64,000 nt of DNA from Nocardia niigatensis NBRC 100131 (lineage in GTDB: Bacteria; Actinomycetota; Actinomycetes; Mycobacteriales; Mycobacteriaceae), in contig NZ_BAGC01000001.1 of NCBI RefSeq assembly GCF_000308655.1, positions 40,730 to 104,729 of the forward strand, read 5' to 3'. Below the pieces are notes generated by a model. The model saw only the letters and a program-made list of their open reading frames with translations, was not told the DNA's origin and ran no database searches. How positions within the stretch are numbered: the stretch's first letter is position 1; the number at the start of each line of letters is the position of its first letter. Positions 42,772 to 55,559 of the stretch are shown here, piece after piece. The position numbers were made by a program, and so were the translations under genes.

Positions 42772-43527
42772 GTGGCAGCCGAATGGTCCATCCAGGAATT
42801 GGCCAAAGTGGCCCGAACCACCAGCCGCACCCTGCGGCATTACGGTGAGCTCGGGCTGCTGCCGCCCAGCCGGATCGGATCCAACGGCTACCGCTATTAC
42901 GACCAGGAATCCCTCGTGCGGTTGCAGCGCATCCTTTTGCTCCGGGAACTCGGCCTCGGCCTGCCGGCCATCGCCGAAGTCCTCGCCGGGCAAAAGGACA
43001 CCGCTGCCGCCCTGCGCACCCATCTGGAATTGCTGAAACACGAGCAGGACCGGATCGCGCGCCAAATCACCTCGGTGCAGACGACATTGCGCAAAACGGA
43101 AGCAGGTGAACAACTGATGGCGAACGAGGTATTCGACGGATTCGACCACGCCCGGTATCAGGACGAGGTCACGCAACGCTGGGGCAAGGATGCCTGGGAG
43201 CGCGGCGACCGCTGGTGGAATGCCAAGAGCGACAGCGAGAAGCGGGCGTTCCAGCAGACCCACCTCGATATCGCCGCCGACTACGGCCGTGCCCGCGCGG
43301 CCGGCCTCCCGGTCGACAGCCACGAAGTGCAGGAGATCGTGCAGCGGCACTACGAGTGGCTCGCCGCCACCCCCACGGGCGCCGCGATCAACGCCCAGTA
43401 CTTCAACGGTCTCGGCGACATGTACGTGGCCGACCCGCGATTCGCGAAGAACTACGACAAGCACGGCCAGGGCACCGCCGAGTACGTCCGCGACGCGATG
43501 CGGGTATACGCCGACACCCGGCTGTAG
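42772..43527 (+). CDS. MerR family regulator with TipAS-like effector domain
   Basis: A 251-aa regulator from GTG 42772. The winged helix-turn-helix spans residues 1-70 (ARTTSRTLRHYGELGLLPPS, NGYRYYDQESLVRLQ). A coiled coil follows (about 72-110), and the C-terminal TipAS domain (125-245) has KDAWERGDRWWNAKSDSEKR and QYFNGLGDMYVADPRFAKNY. TipA proteins bind thiopeptides and other hydrophobic compounds and activate their own promoter. The gene stands alone with its own operator-like promoter. Confidence 0.92.
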   Translation: MAAEWSIQELAKVARTTSRTLRHYGELGLLPPSRIGSNGYRYYDQESLVRLQRILLLRELGLGLPAIAEVLAGQKDTAAALRTHLELLKHEQDRIARQITSVQTTLRKTEAGEQLMANEVFDGFDHARYQDEVTQRWGKDAWERGDRWWNAKSDSEKRAFQQTHLDIAADYGRARAAGLPVDSHEVQEIVQRHYEWLAATPTGAAINAQYFNGLGDMYVADPRFAKNYDKHGQGTAEYVRDAMRVYADTRL

Positions 43528-43595
43528 CCGGAAAACCCGCCGCCGCTCCACGGATCACGGTGCGTGCCACAGCCTTCCGGATAGACACCGGAGGA

Positions 43596-43950
43596 TCAGC
43601 CGCCCAGCCCGGTGAGTTCGATCTCCGTATCGAACGGCTGAGTGGTTCGCAGCAGCTTCCGGTGGACGTCGACACCGAAGTACTGACCGGTGGTCTCGTC
43701 CAGCCGGAAGGTGTAAACGGCGGGTGCGAAGTCCTCGGACTCGATTCGCCAGAAGTACGGAACCCCGGCGCGGGCGCGGTCCATGGGCCGGATCATCCGA
43801 TCTTTCCGGCGAGTACACGGCGAGACGATCTCGACCGCGAGGAGGACCGCGGACCTTGGATAGACGTTTGCCTCGGGCAACGCGGCGGTCATATCGATGA
43901 CCAGAATGTCCGGCAGGGGAGCGAAGTCCTCGATGATCTCGAGACCGGAA
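43596..43950 (-). pseudogene. Uma2 family endonuclease, N-terminally truncated remnant
   Basis: The frame encodes PLPDILVIDMTAA, VLLAVEIVSPCTRRKDRM and RAGVPYFWRIESED, the C-terminal half of a Uma2 (DUF820) nuclease with the central Asp and Glu...Lys-like residues. The first 60 or so residues are absent: upstream the frame runs straight into the terminator hairpin (43955-43988) of the next gene. No good start codon with a ribosome-binding site is seen. Confidence 0.6.
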
Positions 43951-43954
43951 AACC

Positions 43955-43988
43955 AACAGCCGCCCAGTCTTTCGGCCGGGCGGCTGTT
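43955..43988 (-). terminator. hairpin terminator of the secreted-protein gene
   Basis: AACAGCCGCCC (43955-43965) and GGGCGGCTGTT (43978-43988) are perfect 11-bp complements. It begins 17 bases after the stop codon of the gene at 44005-45237 on the minus strand, and truncates the Uma2 remnant. Confidence 0.8.
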
Positions 43989-44004
43989 CCGTGTCGATGC
44001 CGGG

Positions 44005-45237
44005 TCAGGCCGCGCACATGGACTGCATGACACCGCGCAGGATCGGCGCACCGTAGGTGGTGGGCGCGAAGGCGATGGTCTCGGCCATGCTCAGCGGGGT
44101 CAGCACCGTCGAGGCGACACCGGTGAAACCGGCCACCGTATTGCCCACGGTGAGCAGCAGGCTGGTGGTGTCCAGTGCGAGGGTGATGAGCGAGAAGACG
44201 TTCTCCACCTTCACATCTCCCAGCGCCACGGTGTTGAGCGCGCGGCCCTCGTAGATGTCGAAGCCCAGGTTGGCCAGGAAGGTGAGCGGCCCGTAATCCA
44301 TCGAGTCGACCAGCGGCCCGAGCTGCTCGGTGCGGCGCAGCATCATGACGTCGGCGACCCGGTTGCTCCGCAGGAAGCCCTGCAGCGCATCGGCATTGGC
44401 GTTCACGGTCGCCGGGTCGACGGGCAGCCCGGCGGTGGTGGCGAGGAAGTCACGGGTGCGCTCGACCAGGTCGGAGGTCCTGAGCTCGGCCAGCGGGGTG
44501 CAGCTGCCGTCGGCCTTGGCGAGCTGGCTCGCCAGGTCGATGAGCGGCTGCGGCACGTCGACATGCTCGTCGGGCAGGTCCAGCTGCAGCTTCTGGTACG
44601 TGCCATTGGCGTTGCAGCCCACCGACAGCTGCGACTGCACGGCCCGCGCCAGCGACTTCACGCCATTGAACAGCGCGCCCACGATGGGCTTGAGCACGAA
44701 GCCGACGGTCGGCACCAGGCTGGCGGCGAACTGGGCCGGAATCTTCACGATCCGGGTGGCCAGGATGAAGACCTCGACGACGTCGCGCACCTTCAGCTCC
44801 GAGAGCGCGATGGTCTTGTGCACCTGACCGGTCTTGACGGCGTCGAGGCTGTTGACGATGTACGTGACGATCGGGTCGTCGAGGAACTGGGTGCGGTCGT
44901 TCACCTCGTCCGGGCTCAGCGGCAGAAACCCGCGGCGGTGCACGTGGACCGCGGCGATGTTCTGCCGGAAGTCGTCCACCGACCGGTCGTAGGCGGTTTG
45001 CTGTTCGGCCGGGACCACCGTGCGGATAGCGGTGGCGGCCGCGGTGATGACGTCATCGAAGGTGGCCGCGCCGGGCTTGCCGCAGACGTCACCGGCATCG
45101 GCGATCTCGGCGGCGGCGAGGGAGGTGTCGCCCTCGTCGGCACGGGCGGGGGCGGCGGCGGGAATCAGGGCGGCGGTGCCCAGTAGGGCGGTGACGGTCA
45201 GCGCGCCCACGAGCGGGGCGAGGCGAGCAAGGCGCAT
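44005..45237 (-). CDS. secreted protein of unknown function, 410 aa
   Basis: ATG 45237 (MRLARLAPLVGALTVTALLG) gives a signal peptide ending at AAPARADEG; an upstream in-frame start at 45282 is less likely. The mature protein is largely helical with four cysteines (DVCGKPG, VGCNANG, SCTPLAEL, MQSMCAA) and mid-protein amphipathic segments (VPTVGFVLKPIVGALFNGV). I do not recognise the family; similar long exported proteins occur in Nocardia. It converges with the TipA gene and is followed by a clear terminator. Confidence 0.8.
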   Translation of the reverse strand: MRLARLAPLVGALTVTALLGTAALIPAAAPARADEGDTSLAAAEIADAGDVCGKPGAATFDDVITAAATAIRTVVPAEQQTAYDRSVDDFRQNIAAVHVHRRGFLPLSPDEVNDRTQFLDDPIVTYIVNSLDAVKTGQVHKTIALSELKVRDVVEVFILATRIVKIPAQFAASLVPTVGFVLKPIVGALFNGVKSLARAVQSQLSVGCNANGTYQKLQLDLPDEHVDVPQPLIDLASQLAKADGSCTPLAELRTSDLVERTRDFLATTAGLPVDPATVNANADALQGFLRSNRVADVMMLRRTEQLGPLVDSMDYGPLTFLANLGFDIYEGRALNTVALGDVKVENVFSLITLALDTTSLLLTVGNTVAGFTGVASTVLTPLSMAETIAFAPTTYGAPILRGVMQSMCAA

Positions 45238-45406
45238 GGAGGTGGTCTTCCGGGTCGAGCGAACGGCACGCGCGCGAAGCACACGGCACGGAACTGGTCA
45301 TACGTTCAATTCGAGTCGCCATGTAATACAGCTCCCATGACGCCGCTGTCTGCCCTTCCATGAACGCCGCGCGAAAATCTCGCGACCATTCCCACCCGCC
45401 GGAATG

Positions 45407-45590
45407 ACGCCCGCCACCGAACCAAGCCCCCTGCACAACAGCCTAAGGAGGGGGCAAAAGCCCAGAAGAGGGGCAAAGGCCCAGAGAGGGGCCGAACTGC
45501 CCGGAGCGAAGCGGAGGGCAAATGACCCACGCCACTGCCGAGCCGCTGCACAACAGTCCACAGGGGGGCAGAAGCCCAAAGAGGGGCAAA
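45407..45590 (+). repeat. imperfect tandem repeat block upstream of glf
   Basis: Two diverged units of about 117 bp (from about 45407 and 45524) share CTGCACAACAG, a G-run and AGCCCA(A/G)A(A/G)AGGGGCAAA. The first unit ends with the element tail CCGGAGCGAAGCGGAG at 45501-45516; the second runs into full copy C. No coding potential is evident in the 540 bases between 45238 and 45778. Confidence 0.6.
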
Positions 45591-45597
45591 ACCGACA

Positions 45598-48929
<3,332 letters not shown>

Positions 48930-48933
<4 letters not shown>

Positions 48934-49514
48934 CGGCTGCACAGCCAGCTTCCGGCCCGGACCGCGGATTGCACGTGGTCCCGGACGCGTCGGCGGCCCC
49001 GGTCGCCTCCCCGGCCGAGGTCAAGATTCTCAACCTGGTGCAGGGCACCATCGGGCAGCAACCCGCGGTCGTGAAGGCCGCGCGGGGCATGTCGCATTTC
49101 GGTGAGCACTCGCTGGGCTGGCTGGGCATCGCCGCGGCCGGAGCGCTGCTCGACAAGCCGCGCCGCCGTCAGTGGGCGGGCGTGGCCGTGGGCGCGTTCG
49201 GCGCGCACGCCGCCTCGGTCGTCATCAAGCGCATCGTGCGCCGTCCCCGCCCGCACGACCCGTCCGTGCAGGTCAACGTGTCGACGCCGTCGAAGCTCAG
49301 CTTCCCGTCCTCGCACGCCACCTCGACCACGGCGGCGGCTGTGTTGCTGGGCAGGCTCACCGGGCTACCCTTGCCTGCGGTGCTCGTCCCGCCGATGCTG
49401 CTCTCCCGGGTCGTTCTCGGCGTGCATTACCCCTCCGACGTGCTCGCGGGTTCGGCGCTGGGCGCAGCATCAGCCGCAGCCGTGCTCGCCGCCGAAAAGA
49501 GACTCGCCAAGTGA
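48930..49514 (+). CDS. PAP2 family phosphatase (Rv3807c-like)
   Basis: A 194-aa membrane phosphatase. PAP2 motifs are KRIVRRPRP (motif 1), FPSSHATSTT (motif 2) and SRVVLGVHYPSDVLAG (motif 3). In M. tuberculosis the gene at this position is proposed to dephosphorylate decaprenylphosphoryl-5-phosphoribose, the step after the UbiA enzyme encoded next. That assignment rests on neighbourhood here. Starts at ATG 48930, overlapping the glfT2 stop by 4 bases. Confidence 0.93.
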
Positions 49515-49540
49515 CAGCCCAGGAAGAAGCCATCGTTGAC

Positions 49541-50488
49541 ATGAGCGAAGAGCCGACCAGCACCGACCTAGCAGAGGCGGTCATCAAGGGACCGCCGAAG
49601 ACGTTGGGCGGCGGCTTGATCAAGGCCATGCGCCCGCGCCAGTGGATCAAGAACGTGCTGGTGCTGGCCGCGCCGCTGGCCGCCGGGAAGACCGCGGCCG
49701 GCGACCTGGTGATCACCGACCTGTCGGTGCTCGGCCACGTCGCCATCGCCTTCGTGGTGTTCTGCATGGCCGCCTCGGGCATCTACCTGGTCAACGACGC
49801 GCTCGACGTGGAGGCCGACCGGGCCCACCCCACCAAGCGTTTCCGGCCGATCGCGGCCGGCGTGGTGCCGGTGAACCTGGCCTACGCGCTGTCGGCGGTG
49901 CTGCTGATCGGCTCGATCCTGTTGTCCTTCACCGCGAACTGGCATCTTGCCGTGGTGATGGCGGTGTACATCGGCATCCAGCTGGCGTACTGCTTCGGTC
50001 TCAAGCACCAGGCGGTGCTCGACATCTGCATCGTGTCCTCGGGCTTCCTGCTGCGCGCGGTCGCCGGCGGGGTGTCCTCGGATATCCATCTGTCCCAGTG
50101 GTTCCTGCTGATCATGGCGTTCGGCTCGCTGTTCATGGCGGCCGGCAAGCGCTACGCCGAGCTGAAGATCGCGCTCGACACCGGCGCCAAGATCCGGAAG
50201 TCGCTGGAGTACTACACGCCGACCTACCTGCGTTTCGTCTGGACCCTGTCGGCCACCGCGGTCGTCGTGTTCTACGGTCTGTGGGCGTTCGAGCAGGATC
50301 GCGCAAAGGACACCATCTGGTTCGCCATCTCGATGATTCCGTTCGTCATCGCCATCATGCGTTACGCGGTGGATGTCGACGGCGGCGAAGCGGGTGAGCC
50401 GGAAGAGATCGCCCTGGGGGACCGTGTCCTCCAGTTCCTCGCAGTCGCCTTGATCGGAGCCCTGGGTGTCGCTGTCTATCTCACCTGA
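49541..50488 (+). CDS. ubiA: decaprenyl-phosphate phosphoribosyltransferase (UbiA family)
   Basis: A 315-aa polytopic prenyl-phosphate phosphoribosyltransferase that makes decaprenylphosphoryl-5-phosphoribose, the precursor of the arabinose donor DPA. Motif 1 is YLVNDALDVEADRAHPTKRFR, with the Mg-binding NDxxDxxxD; nine or so membrane helices follow, with FGLKHQAVLDI and GKRYAEL. ATG 49541 (MSEEPTSTD) aligns with M. tuberculosis UbiA (MSED...). GTG 49511 overlaps the previous stop by 4 bases and would add ten residues, so the start is uncertain. Confidence 0.95.
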   Translation: MSEEPTSTDLAEAVIKGPPKTLGGGLIKAMRPRQWIKNVLVLAAPLAAGKTAAGDLVITDLSVLGHVAIAFVVFCMAASGIYLVNDALDVEADRAHPTKRFRPIAAGVVPVNLAYALSAVLLIGSILLSFTANWHLAVVMAVYIGIQLAYCFGLKHQAVLDICIVSSGFLLRAVAGGVSSDIHLSQWFLLIMAFGSLFMAAGKRYAELKIALDTGAKIRKSLEYYTPTYLRFVWTLSATAVVVFYGLWAFEQDRAKDTIWFAISMIPFVIAIMRYAVDVDGGEAGEPEEIALGDRVLQFLAVALIGALGVAVYLT

Positions 50489-52463
50489 CGTGGTAGAGGG
50501 AGCAGAGCGAGAAGAGGGTGAGCCGACGGCACAATTGCCGGTCGGTCGCGCCCGTCAGCATGCGGCGGACGCCGCACGCTTCTCGCGACTATCCCGCGCC
50601 ACGTTCATCGGTGGGATCGCGCTGACCGCGACACTGTTCGCGGCCGGCGCGTGGCAGCGGCGCTGGATCGCCGACGACGGCCTGATCGTCCTGCGCACGG
50701 TGCGAAACCTGATGGCGGGCAACGGTCCGGTCTTCAACGCGGGCGAACGCGTCGAGACCAATACCAGTGCGGCCTGGACCTATGTCGTCTGGTTCTTCAG
50801 CTGGCTGACCGACATGCGGCTGGAGTACGTGGTGCTGAGCATCACGCTCACCATGTCGGTGCTGGCCATCGTGTTCGCCATGCTGGGCGCGGCCCGGCTG
50901 TGGGGCGGCACGCGGTCCGCCTTACTCGTGCCCGCGGGCGCGGTCGTCTACATCGCCCTGCCCCCGGCCCGCGACTACGCCACCTCCGGACTGGAGAACT
51001 GCCTGGTCATCTTCTGGCTGGCGGTGCTGTGGTGGGGTCTGATCCGCTGGAGTCAGGCCGAGCGGGTGCGCCCCGCAGGCTTTTTCGGCCTGGTGTTCTT
51101 CGCTGGGCTGGCGCCGCTGGTGCGGCCGGAGATGACGGTGGTCGGCGGCCTGGCGCTGCTGATGCTGTTCTGCGCGCCGGTGCCGCAAACTCGGCTGCGG
51201 CCCTGGCTTTTCCGCGCTCTGGTGGTCGTGGTGGCCGGGCTGCTGCCGCTCGGCTATCAGATCTGGCGGATGGGCTACTACGGCCTGCCCTATCCGAATA
51301 CCGCCGTGGCCAAGGACGCCGGTGGCGCGAAGTGGCATCAGGGCTTCCTCTATCTGTGGGACTTGGTCGGTCCGTACTGGTTGTGGCTGCCGCTGCTGAT
51401 GCTGGCGCTCGCCGCGGTCGTCCTGGTCCGGCAGCGCCGGGCCGATCGGCCGGCCGCGGCGACCGGCGACGCCGGAAACAACAACTGGCGCGCCCGGATT
51501 CACCGCTTCAGCGTGTGGCTGCGCACCCCCGCCGCGATCGTGACGCTCGTGGTCGGCAGCGGTCTGCTGCTCACCGTCTACGAGCTCCGGGTCGGCGGCG
51601 ATTTCATGCACGGCCGCATGCTGCTGCCGCAGCTGTTCCTGCTGCTGCTCCCGGTGTCGGTGCTGCCGCTGCGGCCCGCCCGCGGCTTCGGCCGGAGCGA
51701 GACCGGAATGCGCGGCCTGGACTGGGCTTTCGTGCTGGTGGCGGCCGCGTTCGCGGGCACCGCGGGGTGGGCGGCCTTCGCGGCCGACACCACGGCCATC
51801 ACGACCGGGAGCAAGATCCGCGCCAACGGCATCGTGGACGAGCGCATCTACTACGTGCTCAATACCGGGCACGACCACCCGATCCGCGCCGAGGACTACC
51901 TGGACTACCCGCGCATGCGCGCCATGGTCCGGGACATCGCCAACACGCCGGATGGTGCGCTGCTGCTCAACTCACCCTCGTTCATGAACTGGTACCTGGT
52001 GCCCGCGCCGGTGCCGGAGGGCGATCGCGAGCATGTGGTCTTCTTCCTGAATCTCGGCATGACCAGCATGAACGTCCCGCTGGACGTGCGGGTCATCGAC
52101 CAGATGGGCCTGGCGTATCCGCTTGCCTCGCATACCGATCGGCTGACCGACGGCCGGATCGGCCACGACAAGAACCTCTACCCCGACTGGGTGGTGGTGG
52201 ACACCGGCATGGTGGACCGGCACCCGTGGATGCCGTGGTTCCTGGACGAGAAGTGGAGTGACCAGGCGCGAACGGCGCTGTCGTGCCCGGACACTCAGGC
52301 GATGCTGGCCTCCTCCCGAGCGCCGCTGACCTTCGATCGCTGGCGGCACAACCTGATGCAGTCGCTCGACTTCGCCAAGTACCGCATCGACCGAGTGCCG
52401 AAGTACGAGATCCAGCGCTGCCATCTGGTGGATCCGACCCAGCCGCCACCGCCGCCGAGGTAG
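50466..52463 (+). CDS. aftB: terminal beta-(1->2)-arabinofuranosyltransferase AftB
   Basis: A 665-aa GT-C membrane enzyme adding the terminal beta-1,2-linked arabinofuranose to arabinan, where mycolates are later attached. The N-terminal WQRRWIADDGLIVLRTVRN carries the conserved Asp-Asp of the first periplasmic loop; about ten membrane segments lead to a C-terminal periplasmic domain with VDERIYYVLNTGHDHPI and IGHDKNLYPDWVV. GTG 50466 overlaps ubiA by 23 bases; GTG 50490 is an alternative. The last gene of the operon, followed by a terminator. Confidence 0.94.
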   Translation: MSLSISPDVVEGAEREEGEPTAQLPVGRARQHAADAARFSRLSRATFIGGIALTATLFAAGAWQRRWIADDGLIVLRTVRNLMAGNGPVFNAGERVETNTSAAWTYVVWFFSWLTDMRLEYVVLSITLTMSVLAIVFAMLGAARLWGGTRSALLVPAGAVVYIALPPARDYATSGLENCLVIFWLAVLWWGLIRWSQAERVRPAGFFGLVFFAGLAPLVRPEMTVVGGLALLMLFCAPVPQTRLRPWLFRALVVVVAGLLPLGYQIWRMGYYGLPYPNTAVAKDAGGAKWHQGFLYLWDLVGPYWLWLPLLMLALAAVVLVRQRRADRPAAATGDAGNNNWRARIHRFSVWLRTPAAIVTLVVGSGLLLTVYELRVGGDFMHGRMLLPQLFLLLLPVSVLPLRPARGFGRSETGMRGLDWAFVLVAAAFAGTAGWAAFAADTTAITTGSKIRANGIVDERIYYVLNTGHDHPIRAEDYLDYPRMRAMVRDIANTPDGALLLNSPSFMNWYLVPAPVPEGDREHVVFFLNLGMTSMNVPLDVRVIDQMGLAYPLASHTDRLTDGRIGHDKNLYPDWVVVDTGMVDRHPWMPWFLDEKWSDQARTALSCPDTQAMLASSRAPLTFDRWRHNLMQSLDFAKYRIDRVPKYEIQRCHLVDPTQPPPPPR

Positions 52464-52480
52464 TCCGCACCCGAGAATGA

Positions 52481-52509
52481 CCCCGCATCGTGCCTGGATG
52501 CGGGGTTTT
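52481..52509 (+). terminator. rho-independent terminator of the glf-aftB operon
   Basis: CCCCGCATC (52481-52489) and GATGCGGGG (52497-52505) form a 9-bp stem with a 7-base loop, followed by TTTT. It ends 46 bases after aftB. Confidence 0.85.
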
Positions 52510-52725
52510 CTCTTGTCTGTGCGGGTATTTGACCGAAAAGTCACTTTCAGGGGTGCGAGTTGTGGTTAGCTATCGCGATTTGGTAACACCCCGGCATGGG
52601 TCTCGCGATAAGCTGCGCGAGAACTCCGACGCCGACCAGAAACCCGCTGTGCGGCAACGGTTGTCGCAATACGAACCTGGGCGGGCGGACAGGGAGGCCC
52701 GGGGCGCACGGACGGAAGGCCGAAT

Positions 52726-53769
52726 ATGCGGGGCGTGACGGTTGTGGGTGGGGCGCGGAGTTGGCTGCGGAAGTCGGTGCTGGCCTTGGCCTTGGCGACC
52801 ATGGTGCCGTTGGGGGTGGCGGTCCTGGGCGCGCCCGGCGCGAACGCCGCCTTCAGCCCCGACGGCGTGGACTTCTATGTCGACTCCAGCATGGGCCCGA
52901 TCAAGTCACGCGTCTTCCGTGCGGCGGACGGCAATACGAACCGGGTCGTCTACGCGCTGGACGGTGAACGCGCGCGCGAAGACCTCAACGGCTGGGAGAT
53001 CAATACCGACATCGCGCACGCGCTGACCGCCGCCAATATCAATGTCGTGATGCCGGTCGGCGGCCAGTCCAGCTGGTACGCCGACTGGAACTCGCCGAGC
53101 ACCTTCCTCGGCGCCCCGGCGGGCACCGCCTCGGTGCAGTCCGGATCCGGCGCCACCCAGGTGTTCTCCGGCGGCCCCGGCAAGTCCTACACCTACAAGT
53201 GGGAAACCTTCCTCACCACGGATCTGCCCAACGCGCTGCGAGATCGGCTGGGCTTCAGCGCGACTCGCAACGGCATCTTCGGCCTGTCCATGAGCGGCGG
53301 CTCCGCGCTCATGATGGCGGCCTTCCATCCGAACCAATTCGCCTACGCCGGTTCGATGTCCGGCGCGCTGGACCTGTCGCTGCCCGAAATGCGCACCGCG
53401 GTGCGGCTGGCCATGGTCGACGCCGGCGGCTACAACGTGGACGCGCTGGCCGGGCCGAAGGACTTCAAATGGCAGCACCTGGATCCCTTCCAGTTCGCGC
53501 CCAAGCTGAAGGCCAACGGCACCAAGATGTTCATCTCGGCGGGCAGTGGCCTGCCCGCCTCCACCGACGGCATCAATGCCTCGACCATCGAGGCCATGGG
53601 TATCGAGGCGGTTGCCCTGGTCGGCACCAAGGCTTTCCAGGCTCGCTGGGCGACCCTCGGCGGCGGCAATGTCGTCTACGACTTCCCGGCCATCGGCGTG
53701 CACAACTGGCACAACTGGGAAGCCGAGCTGAACCGCATGCTGCCCGACCTGTCCGCGAATATCGGATGA
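52726..53769 (+). CDS. antigen 85-like mycolyltransferase (array gene 1)
   Basis: A 347-aa exported alpha/beta-hydrolase esterase of the Ag85 family, which moves mycolates between trehalose mycolates and arabinogalactan. A signal peptide ends near PGANA (residue 41). The nucleophile is Ser188 in FGLSMSGGSA; the acidic residue is probably in GIEAVALVG and the His is in GVHNWHNW. Relative to Ag85 there is a Ser/Gly-rich insertion before GGPGKSYTYKW (about 131-150). The His segment reads VHNW rather than the usual THSW. ATG 52726. Confidence 0.92.
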   Translation: MRGVTVVGGARSWLRKSVLALALATMVPLGVAVLGAPGANAAFSPDGVDFYVDSSMGPIKSRVFRAADGNTNRVVYALDGERAREDLNGWEINTDIAHALTAANINVVMPVGGQSSWYADWNSPSTFLGAPAGTASVQSGSGATQVFSGGPGKSYTYKWETFLTTDLPNALRDRLGFSATRNGIFGLSMSGGSALMMAAFHPNQFAYAGSMSGALDLSLPEMRTAVRLAMVDAGGYNVDALAGPKDFKWQHLDPFQFAPKLKANGTKMFISAGSGLPASTDGINASTIEAMGIEAVALVGTKAFQARWATLGGGNVVYDFPAIGVHNWHNWEAELNRMLPDLSANIG

Positions 53770-54147
53770 CCGGTGGCGATGGCGAGATGCCGGGGCGTGG
53801 CTCCCGTGCGCCATCCGGCGGTCCGGCGGTGGGTTCGCTGAGAGTTTCGAGAGTCGCAGCGCGCCTTCGATATTCGCTGCGTCGTATCCAGGATGCTGAA
53901 GGCGCGCACTGTGGTTCGCGCATAATGGAGTGATAGTTGATACGCATGAGTCTGTGGGGGCGGAATTCGACTCTCGAGTCGCATGCTGGCGCTGATGCGC
54001 GCCACATTCCTCGTCCGCAGTGGCGCTCGTCACTTTCGTCACGATCCGATAACGCTCCGTTAGCCCCCGCACGATAGGGTCGCCGAGACCTCAAACGTGG
54101 TTACGAGCACACGGTGAGACCGAACGACAGGAAAGGCCGGACAAACA
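53770..54147 (+). other. 378-bp intergenic region before array gene 2
   Basis: No coding frame with credible codon use and no clear terminator after array gene 1. The last 130 bases, with GTCACGATCCGATAACG at about 54036-54052, are the likely promoter region of array gene 2. A comparable GCGATTTGGTAAC occurs before array gene 1 (about 52574-52586), but similarity is modest. Confidence 0.35.
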
Positions 54148-55227
54148 ATGCGAGGCGATAGACGTCAAAGATCCCGCGGGTGGCTCAAGAATTCCGTGGT
54201 CGGATTGGCGCTGGCGATTGCACTGCCGCTCGGGGTGTCGGCCGTGGGCGTCGGCACGGCGAACGCGGCACTCGACCCCAACGGGTTCGACTTCTACGTC
54301 GACTCGGCGTCGATGGGACCCGTCAAGTCGCGCGTCTTCCGCGCGGCCGACGGCAACACCTCCCGCGTCGTGTATGCCCTCGACGGCATGCGCGCCCAGC
54401 AGGACCTCAACGGCTGGGAGATCAACACCGACATCGCGCACGCGCTGACCGCGGCGAACATCAATGTCGTGATGCCGATCGGCGGCCAGTCCAGCTTCTA
54501 CGCCGACTGGAACGCGCCCAGCAGCCTGCTCGGCATGGGTGACGGCACCGGTTCGTCCTCGGGCTCCTCGTCGCTGTCCTCCTCGGGTTCGTCCTCGGGC
54601 TCGGGCGCCTTCCAGATCATGGGCGGCGGCCCCGGTAAGAGCTACCGGTACACCTGGGAGACCTTCCTGTCCCAGGACCTCCCCAGCGCGCTGCAGAGCC
54701 GGCTCGGCTTCAGCCGCAACCGCAACGGCATCTTCGGCCTCTCCATGGGTGGTTCCGGCGCGCTGACCATGGCCGCCTATCACCCCGACCAGTTCAGCTT
54801 CGCGGGCTCGTACTCCGGCTACCTGAACATCTCCGCCCCCGGCATGCGTGAGGCCATCCGCCTGGCCATGGTCGACGCCGGCGGCTACAACGTCGACTCG
54901 ATGGCTCCGCCGTGGGGCCCGCAGTGGCTGCACATGGACCCGTTCGTCTTCGCGCCGCGCCTGAAGGACAACAACACCCGTCTGTGGATCTCGGCCGCGA
55001 GCGCCATTCCCGGCGCCGGTGACGTTTCGGGCGTGATGTCGGTGGTCCAGGGCATGCCGCTGGAGGCCCTCGCGATGGTGAACACCCGCGCTTTCCAGGC
55101 TCGGATGATGTCCCTGGGCGCCGGCAACGTCACCTACGACTTCCCGGGAACCGGTGTCCACAACTGGAACAACTGGAACGCCGAGGTCTACCGCATGCTC
55201 CCCGACCTCTCGGCCAACATCGGCTGA
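54148..55227 (+). CDS. antigen 85-like mycolyltransferase (array gene 2)
   Basis: A 359-aa paralogue of gene 1 from ATG 54148 (MRGDRRQRSRGWLKNS). Signal peptide ends near GTANA. The nucleophile is the Ser in FGLSMGGSGAL, the acidic residue is in PLEALAMVN and the His in GVHNWNNW. A serine-run insertion (SSSGSSSLSSSGSSSGSG) stands where gene 1 has its Ser/Gly-rich loop. Other family blocks are ALDGMRAQQDLNGWEI, GGQSSFYADW and GSYSGYLNISAPGMREA. A terminator follows. Confidence 0.93.
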   Translation: MRGDRRQRSRGWLKNSVVGLALAIALPLGVSAVGVGTANAALDPNGFDFYVDSASMGPVKSRVFRAADGNTSRVVYALDGMRAQQDLNGWEINTDIAHALTAANINVVMPIGGQSSFYADWNAPSSLLGMGDGTGSSSGSSSLSSSGSSSGSGAFQIMGGGPGKSYRYTWETFLSQDLPSALQSRLGFSRNRNGIFGLSMGGSGALTMAAYHPDQFSFAGSYSGYLNISAPGMREAIRLAMVDAGGYNVDSMAPPWGPQWLHMDPFVFAPRLKDNNTRLWISAASAIPGAGDVSGVMSVVQGMPLEALAMVNTRAFQARMMSLGAGNVTYDFPGTGVHNWNNWNAEVYRMLPDLSANIG

Positions 55228-55252
55228 CGCCGCCACCGTTCGGTCGAACGAA

Positions 55253-55278
55253 GCCCCCGCCCAACCGGCGGGGGCTTT
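55253..55278 (+). terminator. terminator after array gene 2
   Basis: GCCCCCGCC (55253-55261) and GGCGGGGGC (55267-55275) form a 9-bp stem with a CAACC loop, followed by TTT. Confidence 0.85.
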
Positions 55279-55329
55279 CTCACGCCCTCGACACCCTCTC
55301 ATTGAGACTATGGGTTCGGTGTCGAAGGG

Positions 55330-55348
55330 ATAGTATCAATGATACTAT
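55330..55348. promoter_or_regulatory. AT-rich operator-like palindrome upstream of array gene 3
   Basis: ATAGTATC (55330-55337) and GATACTAT (55341-55348) are perfect complements around AAT, strongly AT-rich in a GC-rich genome. It lies about 210 bases before array gene 3 and resembles a TetR-type operator. The other 250 bases of this 332-bp gap hold no coding frame I can support. Confidence 0.5.
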
Positions 55349-55559
55349 TAAAGATCGTGAGCAGCCATCCCGTTGGCTGGGAGATCTGCGTGTAGCGATG
55401 GATCGCTGAGGGCGCGGTACCGAATCGTTTGAGGATTGATTCGCGACTCGCCGCAGTGAGCGCACGGGACACGCCCTGCTGGACATCCGATACTCAGTTC
55501 GTACCGAAGATCTGTTCTGCGTGATCAATGTTCTGCTCAAACCGAGAAGGGCTGGGTCG

